DNA of 64,000 nucleotides from Pseudanabaena sp. Its GTDB lineage: Bacteria; Cyanobacteriota; Cyanobacteriia; Pseudanabaenales; Pseudanabaenaceae. The notes beneath the pieces are model-generated. The model was not told the origin of the DNA, made no database searches, and saw only the letters and a program-made list of their open reading frames with translations. Positions 8,313-17,768 of this stretch are shown here, in pieces. Positions within the stretch are counted from its first letter, which is position 1; each line of letters begins with the position of its first letter. The position numbers were made by a program, and so were the translations under genes. The stretch lies in NCBI GenBank assembly GCA_003249015.1, contig QBLS01000009.1:62001-126000 (forward strand), written 5' to 3'.

Positions 8313-8546
8313 ATGAGTACTAAACTCACAGACAATGCAGTTGATGAAGCTCCTGAGGTTGACCCTAAGAAGTTCACTGCCTCAGATGTAGCTAAGATTG
8401 CAGATCGTCTAGAACGAGATGATTATGCCAATGCTTTTGAAGGTTTAAATGACTGGCACATTTTGCGAACTCTAGCCTTTATGGGTTCAGAACTAGCAGA
8501 ACCCTACCGTCACCTGCTCGATCTTGAAGCGTTTGATGAATGTTAA
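8313..8546 (+). CDS. DUF2555 family protein
   Basis: A 77-residue cyanobacterial protein of unknown function. The family pattern is visible: TASDVAKIADRLERDDY, then the block FEGLNDWHILRTLAF, and the C-terminal EPYRHLLDLEAFDEC. It is predicted to be soluble and mostly helical. It follows tRNA-Ser by 24 bp and may be read from the same promoter. Its stop codon lies inside a 23-bp terminator palindrome. Confidence 0.8.
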   Translation: MSTKLTDNAVDEAPEVDPKKFTASDVAKIADRLERDDYANAFEGLNDWHILRTLAFMGSELAEPYRHLLDLEAFDEC

Positions 8547-8587
8547 TAAAAAAAGCGGCTCTTAGAGCCGCTTTTTTTATTAACATT
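8539..8587 (+). terminator. Terminator overlapping the DUF2555 stop codon
   Basis: Perfect 23-bp arms (AATGTTAAT... / ...ATTAACATT, core AGCGGCTC / GAGCCGCT) with loop TTA. The TAA stop at 8544-8546 lies in the left arm. Confidence 0.9.
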
Positions 8588-8659
8588 GCTGTGTGCTCAA
8601 GCTCCAACCAAAATTTCTTCGCAACACTCAAAGCCTCAATAGGCTGTAACACTAGACCT

Positions 8660-9322
8660 ATGTCTACCATCGCCATAACTGAAGCTAATCTTGATATCAG
8701 TGATATCGAACGGCAATTTAACCTCAAACAAAATTATGACCCATTATTTTTTAGTGAGTGGCATCTTGACTTATTGCCACTAAACATAGAAGAAATAGCA
8801 TATTGTGATCGCATTAAAAGAAGTTACTTACATAATCGTTTTCAGGGTATTCAAGAAAATGCGATTAATTTGTTAGTCATATCACCATTGCTATACCTCG
8901 CAGGTTGTCTTGAGCCACCTTATAAGGTGCGAACTGAGCAATCTGTAGAAATTGCAATTACAGATCAAGACCTTGTTTACAAAGGCAGAATTGACACCCT
9001 CGTGATCAAAGAAGAAAGACAAAATAGGGATTATGAATATCTCTGGATCGTGGTACTTGAATCCAAGCGACCAAAACTTAACTTTTTTGAAGCTGTCCCG
9101 CAAGCTCTAATTTATATGATGGCTAGTCCCAATAACGATCTTGCTACCTATGCGATCGCCACTAATGGGGATGGATTTATCTTTATCAAACGACGGGGAA
9201 ATGAATATGCTTTTTCCAGCGATTTTTCAATGTTCTCGCAACCAGACAATCAACTTTATTCAGTTCTCCAAATCCTCAAGAAATTTACTACTCCTTGTGT
9301 ACCAAATCAAGCAATGGCATAG
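8660..9322 (+). CDS. PD-(D/E)XK nuclease-like protein (type I restriction R-subunit N-terminal type)
   Basis: A 220-residue protein resembling the stand-alone nuclease-like domains that cyanobacterial genomes often label restriction endonuclease subunit R. A plausible PD-(D/E)XK core is visible: Asp in YKGRIDTLVI, then VVLESKRPK (E-x-K), then a glutamine in AVPQALIYM on the following helix. No methylase, specificity or helicase partner is nearby, so a role in restriction is not supported by context. The frame is open from 8540, but that part lies in the terminator; the ATG at 8660 is used. The 3' end runs into a small hairpin (9309-9333). Confidence 0.6.
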   Translation: MSTIAITEANLDISDIERQFNLKQNYDPLFFSEWHLDLLPLNIEEIAYCDRIKRSYLHNRFQGIQENAINLLVISPLLYLAGCLEPPYKVRTEQSVEIAITDQDLVYKGRIDTLVIKEERQNRDYEYLWIVVLESKRPKLNFFEAVPQALIYMMASPNNDLATYAIATNGDGFIFIKRRGNEYAFSSDFSMFSQPDNQLYSVLQILKKFTTPCVPNQAMA

Positions 9323-9335
9323 CCATTACTTGATT

Positions 9336-9439
9336 TATAGCTGTTTCAAATAAGAGTTAGGGCTTCGACTTCGCTCAGCTAGCAGTATACGTTGGCTGAG
9401 CGAAGTCGAAGCCTCTTCTAAATATTTAAAATTGCTATA
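9336..9439. repeat. MITE-like element, family D
   Basis: About 104 bp bounded by TATAGCTGTTT and its inverse, with the inner inverted repeat GCTTCGACTTCGCTCAGC / GCTGAGCGAAGTCGAAGC. Other copies: 34820-34930, and the core only at 30608-30671. Confidence 0.75.
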
Positions 9440-9475
9440 AAACCCAAAAAGCTACTTGGCTCGCACGAACGCAGC

Positions 9476-9526
9476 AGCTTAATCAATGAATGATGGTGCG
9501 AAGCGCCACCATTCATTGATTAAGCT
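9476..9526 (-). terminator. Terminator palindrome containing the M16 stop codon
   Basis: 24-bp arms with two mismatches (AGCTTAATCAATGAAT / ATTCATTGATTAAGCT outside, GGTGC-GAA-GCGCC inside). The stop of the minus-strand M16 gene (9513-9515) and its last codons lie inside the right arm. Confidence 0.75.
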
Positions 9527-10769
9527 GTTGCAGGGCAACTTCTGAGCCAACTACGGAAATTGCAGGTGTTATGAAATATTGCTGAGCAGCTTGCAGGACA
9601 TCAGCCTGAGTGACCGCTTCAATGGAGGCAACGAAACTGGCATCAAACTCTAAACCTAGCCCCATCACTTCATACCAGCCATATACCTGAGCAATTTGAC
9701 CATTGGTTTGCTTGCCCAAGGCATATTGACCGAGGAGCTTACTTTTGCACATAGCAAGCTCATCTTCAGTTAGTAGAGTATTGGTCAGTCTCTCGCACTC
9801 ATGGCGTAGCCCTGATAGGGCAGTTCCAGTATTGTGAGATGCCGTTCCCATGTAAGCGACAAACTGTGAGGATTCTAAGCGGGTAGGATAAAAAGCCGAG
9901 ACTTCGTAGGCTAGCCCCCTTTTTTCGCGTAGCTCCACAAATAGGCGACTTGACAAACCATTGCCCAAATAAGTCGAGATCACTTTTAGGGCTGCGTAGT
10001 CAGGGGAGGTTACTGATGGCGCAGGATAGCTAATCATGACGATCGCCTGTTGTGTGTCTTGCTGATGGGTAACTAACTGCGGCTGAAAATTTGGTGCAGG
10101 AGACTCAACAATATTTAGTGGGTAAGGGCTAACCCAATCACCAAAAGCTTCTTCTGTGAGGGCGATCGCTGCCTCTGTAGAAATTTTACCTGCGATGCTG
10201 ACTACCATCTGATCGGGGCGCAGATGACGGTGGTGGTAGTCAACCAGATCATCACGACTAATCATATTGACCGTTGCCTCCGTGCCCAGACTAGAGAAAC
10301 CATAGGGATGATCGCCATAGATTAGCTTTTGTAATTGTTCGTAGGCGATCGTAAAGGGACGTTCTTGCTGCGATCGGAGCGACTGGATGGTTAATTTGCG
10401 TTCTAAGTCCAGCTCAGTTTTGGGATAGCTAGGCGATCGCAAAATCTCTGAGCCTAGCCGCAACATATCGTGAAAATCTGCAGAAATAGTTTTAAGAGAT
10501 AGTAAGAAATAGTCACTAGAGGACTCTGTTCCCAGCGATGCGCCCACGGACTCCACCTGCTCGGCAATTTCTAGGGAGGAATAGCGATTAGTGCCGCGCG
10601 TCATAATTGAAGCAGCTAGATGCGTTATCCCCGAATTAGCAACTGTTTCTAAGCGCTCCCCCCCTGCAAAAAAGCAACGCGCCGCAATAATATCAGCAGT
10701 AGGGTTTTCGGTTACTAAAACCACAATCCCATTTGATAGAACCGAGCGATTACTTTGGCGCTTTGACAT
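9513..10769 (-). CDS. M16 family peptidase homologue without the zinc motif
   Basis: The 418 residues show the two-domain M16B (PqqL/processing-peptidase) layout. At the site where active members have HxxEH, this protein reads GITHLAASIMTRG, so the glutamate and second histidine are missing and it should not bind zinc. The C-terminal half keeps the block GLSSRLFVELREKRGLAYEV, the R/Y pair region by which the non-catalytic subunit helps hold substrate. It is therefore probably the partner half of a heterodimeric peptidase. In many bacteria the active subunit gene is adjacent; here no second M16 gene is in the window. ATG at 10769 chosen over the TTG at 10781. Confidence 0.85.
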   Translation of the reverse strand: MSKRQSNRSVLSNGIVVLVTENPTADIIAARCFFAGGERLETVANSGITHLAASIMTRGTNRYSSLEIAEQVESVGASLGTESSSDYFLLSLKTISADFHDMLRLGSEILRSPSYPKTELDLERKLTIQSLRSQQERPFTIAYEQLQKLIYGDHPYGFSSLGTEATVNMISRDDLVDYHHRHLRPDQMVVSIAGKISTEAAIALTEEAFGDWVSPYPLNIVESPAPNFQPQLVTHQQDTQQAIVMISYPAPSVTSPDYAALKVISTYLGNGLSSRLFVELREKRGLAYEVSAFYPTRLESSQFVAYMGTASHNTGTALSGLRHECERLTNTLLTEDELAMCKSKLLGQYALGKQTNGQIAQVYGWYEVMGLGLEFDASFVASIEAVTQADVLQAAQQYFITPAISVVGSEVALQQLNQ

Positions 10770-10992
10770 TACTGATGACAAAATTTAATTCCTCTTCATA
10801 TTCATAGGAGTGCAGGGTTAATTATGGCAAAACAACGAATGGCGAGGCTTCGCGCCGCCATTCCTTATATTTAACTTATCTCACAGTGAGCAATTAGCTA
10901 TTTGTCACTGAAAAGACATTGCCAGCCAAACTGACGATATACATAATTTAAAAGTTGTTAAATCATAGATATAGCTGTTGCTAGTCTTGTTT

Positions 10993-11092
10993 AGTAACTA
11001 GGCTTAGTTAAAAGCCAGATCTAAAACCTGTGGCATACGCGCAGCGTGCGCCACAGGTTTTAGGGTTTTATATTTAATTGCGTCTAGTTACT
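10993..11092. repeat. MITE-like element, family A
   Basis: 100 bp bounded by AGTAACTAGGCTTAGTTAAA and an inverse ending CTAGTTACT. The inner palindrome is AAAACCTGTGG...GCGCAGCGTGCGC...CCACAGGTTTT. It lies directly behind GCTGTTGCTAGTCTTGTT, the left end of a B'-type element, which suggests insertion into it. Confidence 0.7.
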
Positions 11093-11228
11093 CATAGCCA
11101 CTTCTTGATTTGATATAACTACATCTATGCAGGTTCTGCCAATGTTCTAGTAAATCACTTGTAATATAGCCTTTCCTAGCCCAGTGACATTGCGGGTTAT
11201 TTCCCGTTTCTTTGAAAATTGTTATATA

Positions 11229-11326
11229 TATAGCTGTCGCCAGTCTTGTTAGGACACAAAACCAGAAGACGAGTGGCAGAGCGAAGTGCCGCCACTCGTC
11301 TTCTGGTTTAAGTTTCTACAGCTATA
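11229..11326. repeat. MITE-like element, family B'
   Basis: 98 bp with terminal TATAGCTGT and ACAGCTATA. The inner palindrome is AAACCAGAAGACGAGTGGC / GCCACTCGTCTTCTGGTTT. Its left 35 bp recur at 47781-47820. Confidence 0.7.
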
Positions 11327-11722
11327 AATACTGACATTGACGTGACTTATTAATTTCAATTTTTATGATTAGGGACTTATGCTGAATTAAACTTATATGT
11401 CAGAGAGTCTATGCTAAATTTTTCTACATTCGCAGCACTAGTTCTCACTATGAACATTGTTTTTTTGAGGACGCACTTGGGATGGGCTTTCAAAAAATCG
11501 ATTTTAGGATTTTTAGAGCCTTTGGCGTTTAAAATCTCGAAGCCAGCTTCATAATGAGGACTGAGATCCAATCACCACATTAATCTAGTTTTAGCTTCAA
11601 ACAAGGTAACATCTACGGCGCTATGCGCTCAAAATCCAAACACTTTTGATATTTCAAAAGTTTCCTGTACTACATAAAGCCTCAACCGACTGTATCAAGA
11701 AAATAAATGCGGAGAAGATTGG

Positions 11723-13081
11723 ATGAACACTGCCTCGGATGAACAAAAATGTCTAGATTGTCTGATATTAGCGATCGCAGATTTGCAAGGTCATGTAGAC
11801 AAAAAGCAGCTTGCTAAAATCTCCAATTTGATTATTCAGACCATGACAGGTCCTTGGCGCTCCTTTCATACTCCCAATCACATCTTCGAGGTGGGCGAAG
11901 GTGGCGATGCGATCGAGGTAATTTCGGCTTTGTTCCATGATTTAGTTTATGTCCAGGTCGATCAAGGGATCAGCGTCAATATCAGCCGCTATATTTCTCC
12001 CTACATTAAGGAAGACTGTGAGCAATTAGTAATCTTTGATCCCCCTGAATTGCAAGAGGATCTGGTTTTTAATATGGTGCTGATGATGTTTGGATTTCAG
12101 CATGGGCAGGCTCTACTACCTATGTCTGGACAAAATGAATTTTTGAGCGCTCTGATTGCCACCAAAGCCTTAGAGAATATGCTCTCCTTTGCTCAGCTTG
12201 CAGAAATTGCGGCTTGTATTGAGGCAACTATTCCCTTCCGCCCTCGTTTAGAATCTGGACTGACTTGTTCCGACTTACTTTTTGGGCGCTTGGTTAATGT
12301 AAACGAAGTGTTTAAGCTGGGCTGGGATGATGCAAAAATAGCAGAAACTGTGAAGCGGGCGGTACGATTGTCCAATCGAGATGTGGAAAACTTTGCTAGT
12401 CCCAATTCTTCGCGATTTCTGAACAACACATGGAACCTAATCCCTGAAACCAACCATGATCTGCGGAATGTTAATTCCTATAGTGTCCATGGATATCGCA
12501 TTTCCATCCAAAAAATGGAAGGCTTCATGAATTTTCTGACCCCTGAAATTGTGTTTCGGCGCTATCGTAATGAGCCAGATGAGAAAACCTATTACAAGCT
12601 GCTTGCCCAGACTGGACAAAACTTAGAAGTAGCAAGACTGTATCTAGGAACTAAGTTAACTTCGATCGCGGTTCTTGAAGCGCTATCTTTTCGGATTGGA
12701 CGCGATATTTCGCTATCGACCATGATGGGTGAGTTACCGCTAGATGATACCCCTGTAGTGGGCTTAGAGCAGTTTTTGCCAGAGGTAACTAAGCCAAATC
12801 AGCCGACTACGGCGATCGAGGCAGAGGTTTTAGAACTTCTCGATAAGGGACGGACTGTGGACTCTAGTTACGATGTTAAAAATTCGCCTGTGGCTACTTT
12901 TATGGTGAAGTCAATCGGGTTTCAAGAGATGCAAAGAATGTTGAAGCTGTCTAAGGAATTTTTTAAGGGTAGTTTGACAGCGGAGGAGTTGATTGCTAGC
13001 TGTGACCCTGAAGTAATGGCGATGATCAAGGGGGCGGTAATTAAACTTTTTGAGTCTCGCAAGTTTGCCTTATCTCAATAG
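11723..13081 (+). CDS. HD-domain protein, cyanobacterial, function unknown
   Basis: A 452-residue protein. The N-terminal third looks like the predicted metal-dependent HD superfamily: histidines in RSFHTPNHIFEV and the HD pair in ISALFHDLVY, as in enzymes acting on nucleotides or phosphate esters. The C-terminal 150 residues are helical and unassigned. I do not recognise a named family or substrate. The ATG follows GGAGAAGATTGG at a suitable distance. A symmetrical palindrome separates it from the convergent BolA-family gene. Confidence 0.6.
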   Translation: MNTASDEQKCLDCLILAIADLQGHVDKKQLAKISNLIIQTMTGPWRSFHTPNHIFEVGEGGDAIEVISALFHDLVYVQVDQGISVNISRYISPYIKEDCEQLVIFDPPELQEDLVFNMVLMMFGFQHGQALLPMSGQNEFLSALIATKALENMLSFAQLAEIAACIEATIPFRPRLESGLTCSDLLFGRLVNVNEVFKLGWDDAKIAETVKRAVRLSNRDVENFASPNSSRFLNNTWNLIPETNHDLRNVNSYSVHGYRISIQKMEGFMNFLTPEIVFRRYRNEPDEKTYYKLLAQTGQNLEVARLYLGTKLTSIAVLEALSFRIGRDISLSTMMGELPLDDTPVVGLEQFLPEVTKPNQPTTAIEAEVLELLDKGRTVDSSYDVKNSPVATFMVKSIGFQEMQRMLKLSKEFFKGSLTAEELIASCDPEVMAMIKGAVIKLFESRKFALSQ

Positions 13082-13086
13082 AACCA

Positions 13087-13117
13087 GTTGTCCCGCCCGC
13101 ATAGCGGGCGGGACAAC
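13087..13117. terminator. Bidirectional terminator between convergent genes
   Basis: Perfect 14-bp arms GTTGTCCCGCCCGC / GCGGGCGGGACAAC with loop ATA, 5 bp after the HD-gene stop and 3 bp before the BolA-gene stop on the other strand. Confidence 0.8.
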
Positions 13118-13120
13118 TCT

Positions 13121-13420
13121 CTATGGTTGAGACTGCTCTATTTGCTGCCATTGCTCAGGGGTGTAGGTCTTGAGAGCGATCGCATGAATGGTAGTTTGCA
13201 TCTGTTCCGCTAGAGCCGCGTAGACCATGCGATGTTGCTGCATCATTGTTTTACCCGCAAAGCTCTCCGCAACTATGATCGCATCATAGTGACCGCTGCC
13301 GACGGGTGCATTCATACGACCTTGATGATGTTTGTGCAGATCGCTGCGATCTGCGATTTCCACGATGACTGCACCTAACTTGTCCTGCAATATGTCCTTA
13401 ATTTGGGTAATAGTATTCAC
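13121..13420 (-). CDS. BolA family protein
   Basis: A 99-residue BolA/IbaG-type protein; such proteins pair with monothiol glutaredoxins and take part in iron-sulfur trafficking and iron sensing. The family features are a KxxLG helix (DILQDKLGAVIVEI), the loop DRSDLHKHHQ, the strand GSGHYDAIIVAESFAGK with the usual S-H-Y-like region, and QQHRMVYAALAEQM followed by IHAIALKTYTPEQW, with the invariant HAL-type histidine. The GTG at 13420 is chosen because AAGAGG lies 7 nt upstream; the ATG at 13447 lacks a site. Confidence 0.88.
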   Translation of the reverse strand: MNTITQIKDILQDKLGAVIVEIADRSDLHKHHQGRMNAPVGSGHYDAIIVAESFAGKTMMQQHRMVYAALAEQMQTTIHAIALKTYTPEQWQQIEQSQP

Positions 13421-13769
13421 GAATTTGCCTCTTATAGCTATCGCCATTTAGATTAGTACAAATCAAAACCTAAGAAACAAATGGCGGCGCTTCGCGCCGC
13501 CATTTGTCTTCTAGAAAAGAAATAGCATAGCCATTTCTTTACTGGAAAACCCTTACTGGGTTTACTTTTTAATTCACAAAAGTGTGATTGCAATTTTGTG
13601 AATTACTATTATGCTGATGGCTGATCAAAGTTAAAACTATATTTTTCTTATAAATAATTTGGGATCTCTATAGCAAACTAAAAACTTGAAGGATGTCTGA
13701 CACATAGAAATCCTTCAAGTTTTTGTACTAAGCTAAAGTAATAATGAGTCAATCCTCTGCATTTGGTTG
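13421..13769. other. Spacer with family-B and family-C fragments and a 15-bp hairpin
   Basis: It holds a family-B left half (from 13432, ...TTAGTACAAATCAAAACC, core GGCGGCGC-TTC-GCGCCGCC) fused to a family-C copy (13512-13610). A separate hairpin at 13680-13724 has perfect arms AAAAACTTGAAGGAT / ATCCTTCAAGTTTTT and a 15-nt loop, unlike the 3-nt-loop class; it lies 46 bp upstream of the kinase start and could be a leader structure. Confidence 0.55.
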
Positions 13770-16700
13770 ATGTATCTAACTATGTATGAGAACTTACTAG
13801 CTGAAATTGTTGATGGTTTTGACGATATTGTCTGGGCTTTATCTCTGCCAAGTTTGACCCCAACTTTTTTTAATAATGCATCTTTACGGCTGTATCAATG
13901 TTCGCACACAGAGTTAATTGAAAATCCTCAGCGATGGTTGCAAGCGATCGCGTTAGAAGATCGACCCAAAATGCAACAGGCGATCGCGGAAGTGCAGCTA
14001 CAAGGTTCGGCAAAAATTAATTATCGGATTTTGTTGCCAGATGGCAAAACTCGTTGGTTTTCATCCCGTCTCAAGATGTCGAAGAATGACTTAGGTGAAC
14101 CAATTCGGATTGACGCGATCGCCTCAGAAATTCCAAATACAAGAGCCTCCAATCAGATTGAAAGAAGTCACCCTTTAAGGGAATTAGTAGAACTAAAAAC
14201 AGAAGATATCGTGTCATCGAATGACAGTCGATATCTTTCTATGGTGCAGCATCACAATGATCTGATCATGCGATCGCTTCCAGACTTTACGATCAGCTTT
14301 GCCAACGAAGCCCTATGTTCGATGTATGGAAATACAGTTGAACAGATAATTGGTACAAATTGGTTGGATTTTACTAATCCAGAGGAAGTGCGCGATATTT
14401 TAGATAAAATCGCGCTAATGACACCAGAAAATCCTAGCTTTATCGCTGTAAATCGGGATTATCGAACTGATGGTCAATTTAGTTGGACACAGTGGCTCAA
14501 TCAGGGGATTTTTGATGATAATGGTCAGCTAGTCGAGATTCAGTCGGTCGGTCGTGACATCACTACCCTCAAATTAACAGAACAAGCACTAACAGAACTT
14601 AATGAGGAATTAGAACAAAGAATTGAGCAACGTACAAGGGAACTGATTCGTAGTGAAGCCCGTAATCGGACAGTTTTGGAGACAATACCCGACTTGTTAC
14701 TATTACTTAAGCCTGACGGAACTTGCTTAGATCAATTTATGCCAGCAACATCGGAACGGGATAAGTACATACCTATTCAGAAACATATTGAGGAAGTGCT
14801 AGCTCCAGAGGTTCTACAGATACAGCTAAATTTGCATCAACAAGCGATCGCCACAGGGAAAGCCCATATCTATGAACATCAAATTACTAAGTTTGGGAAA
14901 ACGAACTATGAAGAAGTGCGTATTGCCCCTTACTTTGAAGATGAGTTATTAGTAATCGTCCGAGATATTACCGATCGCAAGTTAGTAGAAGAGCAATTAA
15001 TTAAGAGTGATACTCACCTCAAGACGGCTCAACGGGTCGGCAAGATCGGTAGTTGGGAGTTCGAGTTATCTACGGGCAATGTGGTCTGGTCTGAGGAGGT
15101 ATTTCGGATTTTTGGACGCGATCCGAATATTGGCACGCCTTGCTATGCAGAGCTACAAGACTATGTACATCCAGAGGATTGGGAAAGATTTGATCAGACA
15201 GTTCAAATTGCGATTTCCACAGGTCAGTTCTATGAAATTGAGTATCGCGTTTGTTGGCAAGATGGAACCATCGTTGATGTTTATGCACGTGGTGAAATTG
15301 TTTCCGACCTAGCGGGAAATCCCACGCACATTTTTGGCATTGTAATGGATATCTCAGAGCGTAAAAAAACTGAACAGCAACTTAGAACTCTCACTGATCG
15401 CCTGACTGTCGCATTAAAAGCTGCTTCGATAGGTATTTGGGAATGGGATGTTGTCAATAACCGTCTTTTCTGGGATGACCGTAATTATCAACTATATGGT
15501 GTGGAACCTGAGTATCCTATTGACGCTTACTCATCATGGGTAGAGCGACTACATCCTAGCGATCGCGACTTTACAGAAGAAGCAATGCGTCTAGCCTTAA
15601 GTGGCGAGAAAGAATATGAACCTGAATTTCGGATTGTGCTACCCGATGGTAGTATTCGCCATCTCAAAGCCTATGCCCTAGTTCAACGTAACGAGAACAA
15701 TGAACCGCAACGAATGATTGGCGTTAACTTTGACATTACTAACCGCAAATTAGCAGAAGCAAGATTATTAAAGAGTGAATCTCACCTCAGATCGGCTCAA
15801 CGAATTGGCAAAATCGGTAGTTGGGAGTGTGAAATTAGCACAGGTAAAATTAAGTGGTCAGAAGAAGTTTTTCGACTCTATGGAATTGATCCTAGTTGTT
15901 CAGAACCAAATTATGAGCAGTTGCGACAATATATTCACCCTGACGATTGGGAAATGTTTAATCAAACTGTGCAAAAAGCGGTTAGCTTATGTCAGTCCTA
16001 TGAGCTAGAACATCGACTATTTCGGTCTAATGGTGATCTGGTCTATGTACTTGCTAGAGGGGAAATGGTCTTTAATGAGTCTGGAGAGATCACCCAGATC
16101 ATTGGGACTGCAATGGATATAACTGATCGCAAGTTAGCTGAAGCGGAGCTAAATCGCAGTCGAGAATTACGAGAAGCAATTTTTAATGAGTCTACGGATG
16201 CCTTATTTTTAGTGGATGCTCATACCCTATTAACCATTGACTGTAACAATTATGCTGTCCAACTTTTTGAAGCTTCAGACAAATCCCAACTAATTGGTAT
16301 TGAAGGGCATACACTCCAGCGATCGCGATTCTCTGACCAAGAGCTAGCAAATATTGATGCAGAGCTAAAAACTAAAGGATTTTGGAGCCTTGAAGTGGAA
16401 TATGTTTCGTTACGGGGGCGAGCCTTTTGGGGCAATCTTGCGGTCAAACCAATTACGCTATTGGACAAAAAAATTAATCTTGTGCGTGTCACCGACATTA
16501 GCGATCGCAAGCTTAATGAGGCAAAAATCATCCAAACAGCTCATCAACTAGAACTGACTAATCGCGAATTGGAATCCTTTAGTTACTCTGTATCCCACGA
16601 CTTACGCGCACCACTGCGTCACATGAATGGCTTTGTCAATGCTTTGCAGCAACAACTAAAGGGGCATGAAGCAATTAATGATCCCAAGGTTATTCATTAT

Positions 16701-17237
16701 TTACAAGTTGTCCATAACAGTAGCCAAAAAATGGGACATCTGATCGATGGGTTGCTCACCCTATCTCGTTATGGACGTAGACCATTGGAGGCTAAGCCAA
16801 TATCCGTTCGTCAACTGGTTGAGAATGCGATCGAAATTATTTGTGCTGATGCGAGCTATAGTTCGCAAGTTGACTTTGTGATTGGCGATTTGCCTGAGGT
16901 TGTGGGCGATCCCACCCTAATACAGCAGGTTTTTTGCAATCTCATTGCCAATGCGATTAAGTTTAGTCGCAACCATCCCCAGCCTCGCATCGAGATCGAC
17001 AGTCTTCCCGACCAAACAATTAGGGTTAACGACAATGGTGTTGGGTTTCAGATGGAATATGCTGATAAGCTCTTTGGGGCTTTTCAAAGGTTACATAGCG
17101 AAAAAGAGTTTGAAGGCACTGGCATTGGCTTAGCGATCGTGCAAAGAATTATCCAAAGGCATAATGGCGAGATTTGGGCGGAGAGTCAGCCTAATCATGG
17201 TGCTACTTTCTTCATCAAACTCGCCATCAAGTCATGA
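13770..17237 (+). CDS. Seven-PAS soluble sensor histidine kinase
   Basis: A 1155-residue cytoplasmic kinase with no membrane segment. It has about seven PAS domains (near 5-100, 155-275, 300-400, 412-530, 540-660, 668-790 and 800-905), then a HisKA dimerisation domain with phosphoacceptor His943 in SVSHDLRAPLRHM, then the ATPase domain (about 1030-1150) with NLIANAIKFS (N box), NDNGVGF (G1) and GTGIGLAIV (G2). The H box and ATPase resemble phytochrome-type kinases such as Cph1, although no bilin-binding GAF is present. PAS4 and PAS6 are close copies (both begin KIGSWE and share WSEEVFR). The Rcp1-like regulator at 17769 is the likely partner. ATG at 13770; 13782 is also possible. Confidence 0.9.
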   Translation: MYLTMYENLLAEIVDGFDDIVWALSLPSLTPTFFNNASLRLYQCSHTELIENPQRWLQAIALEDRPKMQQAIAEVQLQGSAKINYRILLPDGKTRWFSSRLKMSKNDLGEPIRIDAIASEIPNTRASNQIERSHPLRELVELKTEDIVSSNDSRYLSMVQHHNDLIMRSLPDFTISFANEALCSMYGNTVEQIIGTNWLDFTNPEEVRDILDKIALMTPENPSFIAVNRDYRTDGQFSWTQWLNQGIFDDNGQLVEIQSVGRDITTLKLTEQALTELNEELEQRIEQRTRELIRSEARNRTVLETIPDLLLLLKPDGTCLDQFMPATSERDKYIPIQKHIEEVLAPEVLQIQLNLHQQAIATGKAHIYEHQITKFGKTNYEEVRIAPYFEDELLVIVRDITDRKLVEEQLIKSDTHLKTAQRVGKIGSWEFELSTGNVVWSEEVFRIFGRDPNIGTPCYAELQDYVHPEDWERFDQTVQIAISTGQFYEIEYRVCWQDGTIVDVYARGEIVSDLAGNPTHIFGIVMDISERKKTEQQLRTLTDRLTVALKAASIGIWEWDVVNNRLFWDDRNYQLYGVEPEYPIDAYSSWVERLHPSDRDFTEEAMRLALSGEKEYEPEFRIVLPDGSIRHLKAYALVQRNENNEPQRMIGVNFDITNRKLAEARLLKSESHLRSAQRIGKIGSWECEISTGKIKWSEEVFRLYGIDPSCSEPNYEQLRQYIHPDDWEMFNQTVQKAVSLCQSYELEHRLFRSNGDLVYVLARGEMVFNESGEITQIIGTAMDITDRKLAEAELNRSRELREAIFNESTDALFLVDAHTLLTIDCNNYAVQLFEASDKSQLIGIEGHTLQRSRFSDQELANIDAELKTKGFWSLEVEYVSLRGRAFWGNLAVKPITLLDKKINLVRVTDISDRKLNEAKIIQTAHQLELTNRELESFSYSVSHDLRAPLRHMNGFVNALQQQLKGHEAINDPKVIHYLQVVHNSSQKMGHLIDGLLTLSRYGRRPLEAKPISVRQLVENAIEIICADASYSSQVDFVIGDLPEVVGDPTLIQQVFCNLIANAIKFSRNHPQPRIEIDSLPDQTIRVNDNGVGFQMEYADKLFGAFQRLHSEKEFEGTGIGLAIVQRIIQRHNGEIWAESQPNHGATFFIKLAIKS

Positions 17238-17290
17238 TTTGCAGTGCGACTCATCTTCCTGTAGTTAGCTCACCATAATTAATCCCAAGT

Positions 17291-17405
17291 TATAGCAAAG
17301 CAAGAGTTAGTTAGTACAAATCAAAACCCAAGAAGCGAGTGGCGGCGCTCCGCGCCGCCACTCGCCTTCTAGTTTTATGTCCTAAGCAAAACTTTTTTTG
17401 CTATA
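17291..17405 (+). repeat. 115-bp MITE-like element, family B, copy 1
   Basis: Ends are TATAGCAAAGCAAG and the inverse ...TTTTGCTATA; the centre is a palindrome GCGAGTGGCGGCGC-TCC-GCGCCGCCACTCGC. The element at 63050-63164 is its reverse complement with three mismatches over 115 bp. The outermost TA at each end would fit a TA target-site duplication. Confidence 0.85.
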
Positions 17406-17566
17406 CAAAAGTGTGAGTACAATGTTTGTGAATTGAAAACCCTAGAAAATTGTCCCGCCCGAATAGCGAACGAGACATTTTTCTAGGGTTTTAGTTTAAT
17501 TCTTCACTTTCGCACCTTGAAATGCGTAGATAAGGTGAAGCCTCATTCGATCACTTTGTGATATTA

Positions 17567-17730
17567 AGTAGCTAGGCATAAGTAAACTAAAAAACTAGAA
17601 AGCTGTACCGCCCGCATAGGCGGCGGTACAGCTTCACCACTTCTTGATTTAAACACCTAAGAGGTTATTCCGTCCGCTAAGTGGGCGGAATAACCTCTTA
17701 GGTGTTTAGTCTGCTTATGACTATGTGCTT
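17567..17730. repeat. Composite family-A element
   Basis: The left end AGTAGCTAGGCATAAGTAA is intact. Two inner hairpins follow: AGCTGTACCGCCCGC... (about 17600-17632) and AACACCTAAGAGGTTATTCC / GGAATAACCTCTTAGGTGTT (17649-17708). The right end, CTTATGACTATGTGCTTA, is a decayed copy of the inverted terminus. Confidence 0.6.
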
Positions 17731-17768
17731 ACGAGATAAGCCAAGCAACTTGCAACTTAACTAAAAAT

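Larger units (their letters stand above)
10770..11722. other. 950-bp spacer made largely of repeat elements
   Basis: No convincing gene. It contains a GGCG-rich hairpin (about 10838-10863), a family-B' fragment (from about 10970) interrupted by the family-A element 10993-11092, and a complete B' element at 11229-11326. A 64-codon minus-strand frame at 11377-11571 has no recognisable motif. The last 150 bp precede the HD-domain gene and are AT-rich. Confidence 0.6.
17238..17768. other. 530-bp spacer occupied by palindromic elements
   Basis: No gene. It contains the family-B element 17291-17405, a hairpin CCTAGAAAA...TGTCCCGCCC...TTTTCTAGG (about 17443-17490), and the composite family-A element 17567-17730. 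The elements separate a histidine kinase from its probable response regulator. Confidence 0.7.

Noticed and set aside
11377-11571. 64-codon minus-strand frame in the repeat-rich spacer
   Set aside because: No recognisable domain and no clear ribosome-binding site. It could be a relic, but nothing in the sequence supports calling a gene.
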